DNA of 62,021 nt, from contig JAEWMH010000079.1 in NCBI GenBank assembly GCA_023393235.1, positions 1 to 62,021 on the forward strand. Direction: 5' to 3'. The DNA is from Bacillota bacterium. Lineage in GTDB: Bacteria > Bacillota > Bacilli > Paenibacillales > NBRC-103111. A program made the position numbers and the translations under genes. Shown here piece after piece: positions 51,708 to 59,444 of this stretch. The notes under the pieces were generated by a model. The model was not told the DNA's origin. It saw only the letters and a list, made by a program, of their open reading frames with translations, and made no database searches. Numbering within the stretch: position 1 is the first letter of the stretch; each line of letters opens with the position of its first letter.

Positions 51708-53126
51708 ATGGATACCAACTATTACCGGAAGGTGCAGCTTCCCGCAGGAGATGTGCATGTGTATGCAGGGGATTCCCTGTTTGCGGAGCTGAATTACAAA
51801 GTGTTCGAAATGGCCAACAACAACCTGCAGATTCCTAACCAGGTCTACATGAGCTATACTCCCGATGTGCATGTGGGTGTGGGTACCTGCATCGGTACTA
51901 CTGCTGTATGGCGGGCGGCCGACGGTTATGTGTCCCCGTCTATTGTGGGCAGCGATATCGGCTGCGGCATGCGGGTGCATCTGACCAATCTGCACAAGGA
52001 CGAAGTGAAGGATGTGAAGCTGCGCCGCAAGCTGGTGAAGGCCATCGAGAGGCTGCTGCCGGTGGAGGATCATGCCCGGGGGCATTTCTCCGACATCCGG
52101 CTGGAGCATGTAGTCCTGAAGGGGCTTCATGGCCTGCCGAAGAAATATCTGCCCGACGGTTACACGCCGCGCAAAAGCCGTTCCCTCACCCATGTGGAGC
52201 AGAGCAAGTTTACCCTCGACGAGGAAGCGCTGAATCTGTTTCCCGAGCGGGTCTGGCACCGGTCCCACCGTCAGCTGGGCACCTTGGGAAATGGCAACCA
52301 CTTTGTGGAGATCCAGTCCATTGAGATTGCCGAGCCCATGCGGGAGATTGCAGAGGCGTGGGGTCTCTTCGACGGCCAGGTGGCGGTGATGATCCACTCC
52401 GGCTCCCGTAACTGGGGAGGGTCGGTGAGCCAATACTGCGGCAGTCTGATGAAAAAAATGATGCAGAAGGAAGGTTTGGGCACGGCCGATCCCAACCTGC
52501 TGTTTGCCTCCTTGGCCCACCCGGAGGGGCGGAATTATGTGAACCTGCTTTACTCCGCCCTCAACTATGCCGTTGCCAACCGGCATCTGATCGCCTACGC
52601 GGTAAGGGAAGCAGGGAAGGAAGTGTTCGGCTCCAAATTCGAAATGAGCGTGCTTTATGATCTGATGCATAACTACGCCTGGCAGGAGGAGCATGAAGGG
52701 GAGGCTTATTTTGTCCACCGGAAAGGGGCTACCCGTGCGCTTCCCGCTAACCACCCGGATAACCCGGAACCGTACCGGGAAACGGGGCACCCAGCCTTAA
52801 TCCCCGGCTCCATGGGGTCCTCCTCTTATATCATGGTGGGGGCGCCGGGCGGCAAGGACAACTTCTATTCCATCTGCCATGGGGCAGGGCGGATCCGCTC
52901 CCGCAGCCAATCCAAGAAGCTGATTACCGTAGATGCTTTCTCCGCCGCCCTGAAGATTGGGACGGAGGATGAGGTGGTGGTGAACCATAAGTCACTGGAG
53001 GCCTTGGTGGATGAATCCCCGCAAGCCTACAAGGATGTGGACCAGATTATTGAAAGTGTAGTGGGCGCAGGGCTGGCCCAGGTGGTGGCTAAGTGCAAGC
53101 CGCTGGCTGCGGTGAAGGGCGTCTGA
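51708..53126 (+). CDS. rtcB: RtcB-family RNA ligase
   Basis: A 472-residue protein of the RtcB 3'-phosphate RNA ligase family. Metal and guanylate-site motifs are recognisable: GSDIGCGMR (Asp, Cys), GTLGNGNHFVEI (His), MIHSGSRNWG (His), HRKGATRA, PGSMGSSSYIM, and CHGAGR, whose His is the GMP acceptor. RtcB joins 2',3'-cyclic phosphate to 5'-OH RNA ends with GTP and Mn2+, healing RNA cut by toxins or stress nucleases. ATG 51708 is used; upstream in-frame codons lie in the terminator. A 320-bp structured spacer and a TerD-domain gene follow. Confidence 0.93.
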   Translation: MDTNYYRKVQLPAGDVHVYAGDSLFAELNYKVFEMANNNLQIPNQVYMSYTPDVHVGVGTCIGTTAVWRAADGYVSPSIVGSDIGCGMRVHLTNLHKDEVKDVKLRRKLVKAIERLLPVEDHARGHFSDIRLEHVVLKGLHGLPKKYLPDGYTPRKSRSLTHVEQSKFTLDEEALNLFPERVWHRSHRQLGTLGNGNHFVEIQSIEIAEPMREIAEAWGLFDGQVAVMIHSGSRNWGGSVSQYCGSLMKKMMQKEGLGTADPNLLFASLAHPEGRNYVNLLYSALNYAVANRHLIAYAVREAGKEVFGSKFEMSVLYDLMHNYAWQEEHEGEAYFVHRKGATRALPANHPDNPEPYRETGHPALIPGSMGSSSYIMVGAPGGKDNFYSICHGAGRIRSRSQSKKLITVDAFSAALKIGTEDEVVVNHKSLEALVDESPQAYKDVDQIIESVVGAGLAQVVAKCKPLAAVKGV

Positions 53127-53155
53127 TTTATAAAGTCTCAGAAAGTATATATCGG

Positions 53156-53360
53156 AGAAGACGCTCGACTTCTTGACAAACACCCGGCGCGAAGGGACGC
53201 CGACAGAGGTTTATCCTCGGTCGTAATACTTTCACCCTGTTGGACTCCTCGGGAATTTGGCACAATAGGGTCAATCAGGCTATGGCCATCCTTCCTTCTC
53301 CATCCCTTTACTGATACTAGGGTGGCCGGTTTCCTGAGGACGGCATGCCGGGCTATCGCG
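53156..53360 (+). ncRNA. Candidate structured RNA between rtcB and the TerD-domain gene
   Basis: The spacer has no credible coding frame but contains successive hairpins: AGAAG/CTTCT (53156-53173), CGGCG/CGCCG (53185-53202), GAGG/CCTC (53206-53218), ACCCTGTTG/CAATAGGGT (53234-53271, nine pairs) and TGGCCATCC/GGGTGGCCG (53283-53328, nine pairs). No terminator or promoter is obvious. It could be an independent RNA, a processed piece of the rtcB transcript or a regulatory leader. No known family was recognised. Confidence 0.4.
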
Positions 53361-53447
53361 TTTCTTCCTTCTACAACCATTGGAGCTTATAGAGATGCGG
53401 ATTTCCCGGCAATGCTTATCCACTTGAACGAAGGAGGTTTCCGAAAT

Positions 53448-55535
53448 ATGAATCACTCCATCTATCTGAGAAAAGCGGGGAAGCTCATTGTCCATCCGGG
53501 CCAAAGCTGGCTCCCGGAGTCTTATCTGGCCACGGCGATGAAGAATGTGGAGTCCTTGGGTTACACCTTTTCCAAGCAGCTGATGGAGGTATTCCGGACG
53601 CTTTCCAAAGGTGAATTTACGGCGGTGTATACCGCGTTGGTGAAAGAATTAAGGGTAATTGTGGGCGCGCACGTAGCCTATAAACCCATGTATCCGCAAT
53701 TTCCGGACCAGGTTATGGATGAGGACGATATCGAGCTTTACATCAATGCCATCCTGCATTATATTACTTTGGCCCTTCCGGCGGATGAGGCGAAGCAGCG
53801 GCTGCCCCTGCTGGACCGGGTTGACCTGAAGGTGATCGGTCTTGGGGACGAAGCGGACTTTGCCCGGTTGATCCGGCAGCTGATCCAGGCCAACGGCTCT
53901 ATCTCGGATAGCGATAAAGAGGGGATTGATTGGGCTGTTGCCCATGTGGCGGACCTGGAGGCCATTCTGCCGGAGGAGATTCCCTCCAAGGAAAATATAG
54001 CGTTTGTTGTTGGTGCGCTGTTGAAGCATAATCAGGTAAGCATGGATCTGATCCGGCGTTACTTCAGAACGGCGACGGATGTACTCCGTCTGGCCGCCGC
54101 CATGTCCGGCGGGGATGTGAGTCTGGCTGCTTCCACAAGGTTCCGTTCCTTCACACGCGCCGAAAGACGGCTTTTGCTGGATCTGCTGGAGGGCTGCGGC
54201 AATATGGTGGAGGATATGCTCCGTTATAAGGAGCGTTGGATCCGGCTTGGTGAGCGTCTGCATCCGGCAGAATACAAGCAGCGGTTTTCCCAATGCCGGG
54301 AGGCCTTCGACATTCTCCGGAATGGCCGGCCTTACCAAACCTTCAACAGCAAGGTGGAGCTGGCGCTGCTGTCAGGGGATGTATGGGAGGCTGTGGAGCT
54401 TCTGGAATCCCGCCCCGGCGAGTTTGCCAGACGTTTGGATCACTTGCTGCGGATAAGCGGAGAAGCAGCCGACATTGTGGAGTTTTTCCGGCTGAAAGCC
54501 CCGGAGGTGTCCACTCCTGTACTGCTCCAGGTGATGGCGCATTTTGACCACCGCAACGATGGACAGAAGCTGCGTATCTTTTTCCCCAAGGGCAATGTGG
54601 GGAAGGCCGTGGCGGTAGATAACCGTCTGCCGAAGCTGGACCCCGCAATCTGCGCAGAACTGGCCGCTATCTGCCGGGAGGCACTGGTGCAGCGGTTCGC
54701 CGGGCTGCCCGCGTTGGGCAAGGTCTATCTGGATGAGCGCCTGAAGGATCATCTGGTGCCGTACTCCCAGCGGTCCGCCAGCAAGTCTCTGCGCACCCTT
54801 GTAAGAGGCAGCAGACTGGAGCTGCCGGAGGGTGATACCATCCGGTTCTTCACTTGGTGGAAGGAAGGGGAGGTGGATGGCAAGCCTACGGGACGGGTGG
54901 ACATTGACCTGTCTGCCGTTATGTATGACAGCCGCTGGCAGTATATGGAGCATATTTCGTATACGAATCTCCGGTCCGCCAAGTACCGGGCTGTGCACAG
55001 CGGCGATATTACTACTGCGCCCCGTGGAGCGTGCGAGTTTATCGACATCGATATTCCCTCCGTCCTGAACTATGGGGGCCGGTATGTGGTGGCTTCCCTG
55101 AACTCCTTCACTGCCCAGCCTTACTGCGATCTGCCGGAATGCTTCGCCGGGTGGATGATGCGGAAGGTGCCTGGCTCCGGGGAAATCTTCGAACCCGCTA
55201 CGGTGGTGGATAAGGTGGATCTGGCTGCGGATACGGAGATCGCCATTCCGGTTATTCTGGATCTGAAGGAAAGAATGGTGATCTGGACGGATATTGCCTT
55301 GACCCGGCAGCCGGACTATTACAACAATATAGAGGGCAACCAACGGGGAATGGTGCTGATGGGCAAGGCCATGACCTCTCTGCAAAAGACGAATTTGTAT
55401 GAGCTGTTTATGCTGCATGCCCAGGCCAGAGGCAAGCTGGTGGAAAATCCGGCGGATGCGGATACCGTCTTTGCCTTGAAAAAGGGGATTACGCCCTTCG
55501 ATACTGCCACGATTATGGCAGAATATATGCAGTAA
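53448..55535 (+). CDS. Large TerD-domain protein (MXAN_6230/SCO0854-like)
   Basis: A 695-residue cytoplasmic protein with no signal or membrane segment. Residues about 1-450 are helical; the stretch LKVIGLGDEADFARLIRQLI and SISDSDKEGIDWAV resembles the N-terminal part of the MXAN_6230/SCO0854 family, but the RING cysteines of that family are absent. Residues about 465-690 form a TerD-like domain: TIRFFTWWKE, GRVDIDLSAVMYD, AVHSGDITTAPRGACEFIDI, DIPSVL. TerD domains bind Ca2+ and belong to stress and phage-response systems. AAGGAGG precedes ATG 53448. It follows rtcB in the same direction and ends in a terminator. Confidence 0.8.
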   Translation: MNHSIYLRKAGKLIVHPGQSWLPESYLATAMKNVESLGYTFSKQLMEVFRTLSKGEFTAVYTALVKELRVIVGAHVAYKPMYPQFPDQVMDEDDIELYINAILHYITLALPADEAKQRLPLLDRVDLKVIGLGDEADFARLIRQLIQANGSISDSDKEGIDWAVAHVADLEAILPEEIPSKENIAFVVGALLKHNQVSMDLIRRYFRTATDVLRLAAAMSGGDVSLAASTRFRSFTRAERRLLLDLLEGCGNMVEDMLRYKERWIRLGERLHPAEYKQRFSQCREAFDILRNGRPYQTFNSKVELALLSGDVWEAVELLESRPGEFARRLDHLLRISGEAADIVEFFRLKAPEVSTPVLLQVMAHFDHRNDGQKLRIFFPKGNVGKAVAVDNRLPKLDPAICAELAAICREALVQRFAGLPALGKVYLDERLKDHLVPYSQRSASKSLRTLVRGSRLELPEGDTIRFFTWWKEGEVDGKPTGRVDIDLSAVMYDSRWQYMEHISYTNLRSAKYRAVHSGDITTAPRGACEFIDIDIPSVLNYGGRYVVASLNSFTAQPYCDLPECFAGWMMRKVPGSGEIFEPATVVDKVDLAADTEIAIPVILDLKERMVIWTDIALTRQPDYYNNIEGNQRGMVLMGKAMTSLQKTNLYELFMLHAQARGKLVENPADADTVFALKKGITPFDTATIMAEYMQ

Positions 55536-55546
55536 GCAGGAGCAGT

Positions 55547-55570
55547 AAGCCCGGGCAGCCGGGCTTTTTT
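55547..55570 (+). terminator. Intrinsic terminator of the TerD-domain gene
   Basis: AAGCCCGG, loop GCAG, CCGGGCTTTTTT. It separates the rtcB/TerD unit from the NUDIX-headed operon. Confidence 0.9.
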
Positions 55571-55582
55571 CTTTTCCACAAC

Positions 55583-55626
55583 TTGACATAAGAAAGCGAG
55601 GGTATATAATATTAATTAGATAATAT
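55583..55626 (+). promoter_or_regulatory. Promoter and operator dyad of the ADP-ribose operon
   Basis: TTGACA (55583-55588), 16-bp spacer, TATAAT (55605-55610). An inverted repeat ATATTA-N6-TAATAT (55609-55626) overlaps the -10 end and the start site. A protein bound there would block transcription; the first gene encodes a NUDIX-winged-helix regulator, so autoregulation is the obvious model. Confidence 0.75.
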
Positions 55627-55652
55627 CAAAATAATAATAACAGGTGATGAAA

Positions 55653-56561
55653 ATGGCCGACTCCAATCTCCGTGACCGCAACGGACTGACGGAACAGGAA
55701 TTTCTGCGGCACTATGATGCCGGAATCTATGAACGGCCGTCGGTTACGGTGGATATGCTGATTTTTACCGTGTTCGATAAGGAACAGGACAACTACCGGA
55801 AGCTGCCGGAGAAGGCCCTGCAGCTGCTGCTGATTAAACGCGGAGAGCATCCATTCCTGGGACAATGGGCCTTGCCCGGCGGATTTGTGTCGGTGCATGA
55901 AGGACTGGAGCAGGCAGCGCAGCGGGAGCTGTTGAGTGAGGCCAATATCGGGAATTTGTACATGGAGCAGCTGTTTACCTGGGGAGATGTGGACCGCGAT
56001 CCCCGTACCCGGGTGATCAGCACGTCATATATGGCATTGGTGGACCGGACGGCGCTGGATGTGAAGGCAGGGGATGATGCGGCGGATGCCTGCTGGTTTG
56101 AGGTGGACTGCCGGCTGGTGCAGGAGAAGAAAACCATGCTGGCGGACGGGTATGAGCTGGAGCGGCTGATCCGTGTGTCCCTGGTTCATGAAACGGAGTC
56201 CCTTGGCGCAACGGTGAAGGTGACGACCAGCTATGTGGGCCGGACGAAGCGGGTCAGCCGGGAGATCGTGGAATCGGAGGGGCTGGCATTCGACCATGCC
56301 AAGCTGATCGAATATGCCATCGAACGGTTGCGCAACAAAATCGAGTACACGGACATTGCCTTCCATCTGATGCCGTCTTTGTTCACACTGTCCGAGCTGC
56401 AGCAGGTGTATGAGGTCATTCTCGGCAAGGAGCTGCTGGCCGCGGCTTTTCGCCGCAAGATCGCTCCTTTGGTGACGGAGACCAACGAATATACCAAGGA
56501 CGCGGGGCACCGGCCCTCGAAACTGTACCGCTTTAACCCCCATTGGGGGAGTTTGGAATAA
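55653..56561 (+). CDS. NrtR-type NUDIX-winged-helix regulator
   Basis: A 302-residue protein. The N-terminal NUDIX fold (about residues 25-165) carries the box GGFVSVHEGLEQAAQREL followed by LSEANI; relative to GX5EX7REUXEEXGU the first Glu of the EE pair is Ser and the Gly is Asn, so hydrolysis is probably weak or lost. The C-terminal 100 residues (YTDIAFHLMPSLFTLSELQQ, RKIAPLV, RPSKLYRFN) match the winged-helix part of NrtR regulators, which bind ADP-ribose and control NAD genes. AGGTG lies before ATG 55653. First gene of a four-gene operon. Confidence 0.85.
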   Translation: MADSNLRDRNGLTEQEFLRHYDAGIYERPSVTVDMLIFTVFDKEQDNYRKLPEKALQLLLIKRGEHPFLGQWALPGGFVSVHEGLEQAAQRELLSEANIGNLYMEQLFTWGDVDRDPRTRVISTSYMALVDRTALDVKAGDDAADACWFEVDCRLVQEKKTMLADGYELERLIRVSLVHETESLGATVKVTTSYVGRTKRVSREIVESEGLAFDHAKLIEYAIERLRNKIEYTDIAFHLMPSLFTLSELQQVYEVILGKELLAAAFRRKIAPLVTETNEYTKDAGHRPSKLYRFNPHWGSLE

Positions 56562-56579
56562 GAACGTGGAGTGATACGA

Positions 56580-57065
56580 ATGGAGAAATTTATGTTTTTT
56601 TATCGGACGGAATCACCGTTTTCCCAATGGCATCCCGCTGATTTCGAAATTGGAGGCGTGCACTACAATTGTGCCGAGCAATATATGATGTACCGGAAGG
56701 CCGTTCTGTTTGGAGATGAGGAGACGGCGGGGAAGATTCTCGCTGCACTTACTCCCAGGGAACAAAAGGAGCTTGGGCGCAGGGTGCGCGGCTTTGATAA
56801 AAACCAATGGGAAGCACAATGCAGGCAGTTTGTGTATGAAGCCAACCATGCGAAATTTACACAGAATCCGCATCTGCTGGAAATACTGCTGGCAACGAAG
56901 GGCACCACGCTGGTGGAGGCCAGCCCTACAGACCGGATATGGGGTGTGGGGCTGGAGGAGAGCGACCCCCGGATCAGAAACCGCGCCACATGGAGAGGAA
57001 GCAACTGGCTGGGTGAGGTGTTGACGAAGCTGAGAGAGGACTTGCTGGCAGACAGTAGCCAGTAG
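56580..57065 (+). CDS. NADAR-family protein (YbiA-like, ADP-ribose N-glycosidase type)
   Basis: A 161-residue complete NADAR domain. Signatures: FYRTESPFSQWHPADFEIGG, YNCAEQYMMYRKAVLFGD, RIWGVGL and RGSNWLGEVL. The family cleaves N-glycosidic bonds; characterised members act in riboflavin or nucleotide by-product removal or take ADP-ribose off guanine bases as antitoxins to DarT-like toxins. It starts 18 nt after the NUDIX gene (GTGGAG site). Flanked by a macro-domain and a PARG-like gene, removal of ADP-ribose adducts is the likeliest role here. Confidence 0.88.
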   Translation: MEKFMFFYRTESPFSQWHPADFEIGGVHYNCAEQYMMYRKAVLFGDEETAGKILAALTPREQKELGRRVRGFDKNQWEAQCRQFVYEANHAKFTQNPHLLEILLATKGTTLVEASPTDRIWGVGLEESDPRIRNRATWRGSNWLGEVLTKLREDLLADSSQ

Positions 57066-57080
57066 GGAGGAGGTGCCGGA

Positions 57081-57542
57081 ATGCCAGTGCAGACGGTAAC
57101 GGGGGATTTGTTTCAGGCAGGGGAGCAGGTCATCGGCCATCAGGTGAACTGCCAGGGTGTGATGGGATCCGGAGTAGCCAAACAAATGAAGCGGGTGTAT
57201 CCGGAGGTGTTTGCGGCGTATGCCCAGCTTTGCGGGGAAAAGGAAAGGGAGCAGCTGCTGGGTTTATGCCAGCTTGTGCCCCTTGAGGACGGGGGCGGGA
57301 GGTACGCGGCCAACCTGTTCGGGCAGCTCACTTATGGCAGAGGCGGCAAAAAATATACGGATGATGACGCCCTTCGGAAGGCGTTGAACCGGTTGTATGT
57401 ATTTGCGAAGCAGCATCAGTTGACGGTGGCTCTTCCCTACAAAATCGGCTGCGACCGTGGCGGCGGGGACTGGGATACGGTGCTGGGAATGATTAACGAC
57501 ATTTTTTCGGATGTGGAGGTTGTGCTGTACCGGCTGGAGTAA
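57081..57542 (+). CDS. Macro-domain protein (ALC1/DarG-like class)
   Basis: A 153-residue stand-alone macro domain: TVTGDLFQAGEQVIGHQVNC, QGVMGSGVAKQMKRVYPEVF and LPYKIGCDRGGGDWDTV, the latter being the loop that closes over the distal ribose. Macro domains bind ADP-ribose, and this class includes enzymes that remove it from proteins or DNA (TARG1, DarG). GGGAGGAGG precedes the ATG, 15 nt after the NADAR gene. Confidence 0.9.
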   Translation: MPVQTVTGDLFQAGEQVIGHQVNCQGVMGSGVAKQMKRVYPEVFAAYAQLCGEKEREQLLGLCQLVPLEDGGGRYAANLFGQLTYGRGGKKYTDDDALRKALNRLYVFAKQHQLTVALPYKIGCDRGGGDWDTVLGMINDIFSDVEVVLYRLE

Positions 57543-57584
57543 AAGGCCGCTCCACTTCCAACGAAGGATATTGGAGGGAGAAAA

Positions 57585-58430
57585 ATGAACATCAATAACC
57601 GGGAGGTCCGGTCCAAGATCGCCCAGGAAACCTTGCGTATCATTGAAGATGGGACTTATCTAAACCAGGACGGGGCGCGTATTGATCTGAAGAGGGAAGT
57701 AGAGGCCGCAGTGCGGGATTCCAAGCTCTATACCCCGGCGGCTCTGCAGGAGACGAAGCGAATGGTAGCCGCTTATAAGAGAAGATCCACTTTGCCTGAC
57801 ATAGAGGTAACTGACGAATCCACATTAGCGGCCGCGCAAAGGCTGGTGCAGGTGGAGGGAGCGGCAGAGACGGTGTGCTTGAACTTTGCCTCAGCCAAAA
57901 ATCCGGGCGGCGGGTTTATGGGCGGAAGCCAGGCCCAGGAGGAAAGCTTGGCCCGCTCCTCGGCGCTGTATCCTTGCATTTCCCAAAAGGAAGAGATGTA
58001 CCGGTTTAACCGGAATCTGAAAACCTGCCTGTATTCAGACCATATGATCTACTCTCCGCAGGTTCCCGTGTTCCGGGAGGATCATGGCGGGCTGCTGGCG
58101 GCTCCGTATGCGGTGTCGATGATTACAGCACCGGCCGTGAATGCCGGAGTAGTGCGGGAGCGGGAGCATGTGGAGCGGATCGCCCCTGTGATGCTGGAGC
58201 GCATTCGGTACATTCTATCTGTAGCGGCCTACCATGGGGAAAAGGTGGTTGTTTTGGGTGCGTTCGGCTGCGGCGTATTCAGGAATAATCCCAGCGAGGT
58301 AGCCGGGTGGTTTAAACAGGTGCTGGTGGAGGAAGATTATTGCACCCTGTTTGACCGGATCGTGTTTGCCGTCCTGGATAAATCGGCGGAGCAGAAAACC
58401 CTGAAGGTCTTTCAGCGTGTATTGGGGTAG
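57585..58430 (+). CDS. Bacterial PARG-like protein (TIGR02452 family)
   Basis: A 281-residue poly(ADP-ribose) glycohydrolase-like protein. The catalytic signature GGG-X-QEE is intact in KNPGGGFMGGSQAQEESLAR, and GAFGCGVFRNNP is the family's C-terminal phosphate-binding loop. It would hydrolyse ADP-ribose linkages or ADP-ribose-1''-phosphate-like compounds. GGAGGGAG precedes the ATG, 42 nt after the macro gene. Last gene of the operon; a terminator follows. Confidence 0.9.
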   Translation: MNINNREVRSKIAQETLRIIEDGTYLNQDGARIDLKREVEAAVRDSKLYTPAALQETKRMVAAYKRRSTLPDIEVTDESTLAAAQRLVQVEGAAETVCLNFASAKNPGGGFMGGSQAQEESLARSSALYPCISQKEEMYRFNRNLKTCLYSDHMIYSPQVPVFREDHGGLLAAPYAVSMITAPAVNAGVVREREHVERIAPVMLERIRYILSVAAYHGEKVVVLGAFGCGVFRNNPSEVAGWFKQVLVEEDYCTLFDRIVFAVLDKSAEQKTLKVFQRVLG

Positions 58431-58454
58431 AGGCGGGTTGGGGGAAGGTGCAAT

Positions 58455-58504
58455 AAAAACCAAGAGAATAGGCAGCATGGAGTTGCTTAGGCTCTTGGTT
58501 TTTT
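58455..58504. terminator. Bidirectional terminator between PARG-like and doc genes
   Basis: AAAAACCAAGAG ... CTCTTGGTTTTTT with a partly paired loop. It overlaps the 3' end of the convergent doc gene. Confidence 0.85.
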
Positions 58505-58906
58505 CGCTTCATGGGTGATGGAGTACCTTTCAATAATGGACGCCAATTCGTGCAAAGGGTATTTATGATTCACCATATCCACCGTTAGGTTTTCAGCCAG
58601 CTTCGCATCCATTTTAAAGTGCAACTGATTATAACGCAGGAAGATAACGAGCGAAGTAAATGCGGTGCGTTTATTTGCATTTTGAAAGGGGTGGTTTTGA
58701 CCTAATGACTCAAACAGGGCAGCGGCTTTTTCGAATATGGTTGGATACGCATCTGACCCAAACACCGAGGACTGTGGGCGAAAGATGGCTGATTCCAAGA
58801 GCTCAGGGTATTTGATTCCAATCTGTTCCCCTGGACTATACCGTTGAATCATAGCGACATTAACAGCGATTACTTCTTGGGCGGTTAGGTAACGGACCGG
58901 TATCAT
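58487..58906 (-). CDS. doc: Doc-family toxin (Fic fold)
   Basis: A 139-residue Doc toxin. The Fic motif is HPFQNANKRTAF, with the catalytic His and the Lys typical of Doc kinases in place of the AMPylator Gly. Doc phosphorylates elongation factor Tu and stops translation. Its ATG overlaps the antitoxin stop by four bases. Convergent to the ADP-ribose operon. Confidence 0.9.
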   Translation of the reverse strand: MIPVRYLTAQEVIAVNVAMIQRYSPGEQIGIKYPELLESAIFRPQSSVFGSDAYPTIFEKAAALFESLGQNHPFQNANKRTAFTSLVIFLRYNQLHFKMDAKLAENLTVDMVNHKYPLHELASIIERYSITHEAKKPRA

Positions 58907-59172
58907 CTGTCTTTGAGCCCGTGCAGGGTTTGATCATATTCCTCGATAACCTCAGCAAGGGATTGCATAAAATCCTCACTGATCCCATCCGGTAAAGCTA
59001 CCTTGGTCGATTTTTTAATCGTGATTTCTCCGCTGGACGGATTAACCTCAATTTTTACCATATCTCCTTGCTCTACTCCGATTTGCTTTAGTGCATCCGT
59101 CATCGTAAGTCCCAGGCTGTTTCCAAACTTCGCTACCTTTTTTTCCATAGCCATCATCCTATCCAACTTCAT
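58903..59172 (-). CDS. AbrB-type antitoxin paired with Doc
   Basis: An 89-residue protein with an AbrB/SpoVT swapped-hairpin domain, KKVAKFGNSLGLTMTDALKQ and GDMVKIEVNPSSGEITIKKS, and an acidic C-terminal tail. Doc usually pairs with a Phd-type antitoxin; here it is paired with an AbrB-type one. Start uncertain: ATG 59172 (GGGAGG very close) or ATG 59157. A perfect 16-bp palindrome lies upstream. Confidence 0.85.
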   Translation of the reverse strand: MKLDRMMAMEKKVAKFGNSLGLTMTDALKQIGVEQGDMVKIEVNPSSGEITIKKSTKVALPDGISEDFMQSLAEVIEEYDQTLHGLKDR

Positions 59173-59194
59173 TATCCTCCCTTTTAATATATTC

Positions 59195-59210
59195 AATTGT
59201 TATAACAATT
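59195..59210. promoter_or_regulatory. Operator palindrome of the AbrB/Doc operon
   Basis: AATTGTTATAACAATT is a perfect 16-bp palindrome about 25-40 bp upstream of the antitoxin start, a probable autoregulatory site. Confidence 0.75.
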
Positions 59211-59300
59211 ATACAATTAAACAAAACGGATAGGAAGCCTCAAATAGATACATTTTGTTTGGAGGCTCACGGCAGCCCCCCGGGAACAGGGTGCAGTATC

Positions 59301-59443
59301 CTAACGAATCTGTGAAACGCTATTTGGCCGATTGTGGGCAATTTGGTAATCTAACGAATCACAGCCGTGCTAATTGTCCGAAATGGATGCCACTATGCCC
59401 TCATACCGGCGAATAGCGTGCGACAGATTCGTTAGATTTTTTT
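59301..59443. repeat. Palindromic repeat module with CTAACGAATC ends
   Basis: CTAACGAATCTGTGAAACGC (from 59301) is matched by the reverse complement of GCGTGCGACAGATTCGTTAG (59416-59435), with a third CTAACGAATC at 59351. T runs follow the right arm. No coding sequence. Related modules recur at 59958 and 60255. Confidence 0.75.
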
Positions 59444-59444
59444 A

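Noticed and set aside
53127..53447. Known Y RNA or tRNA-like element in the rtcB spacer
   Set aside because: I could not find a T-loop-like sequence, acceptor pairing or conserved Y-RNA stem, so only a generic structured-RNA candidate is reported.
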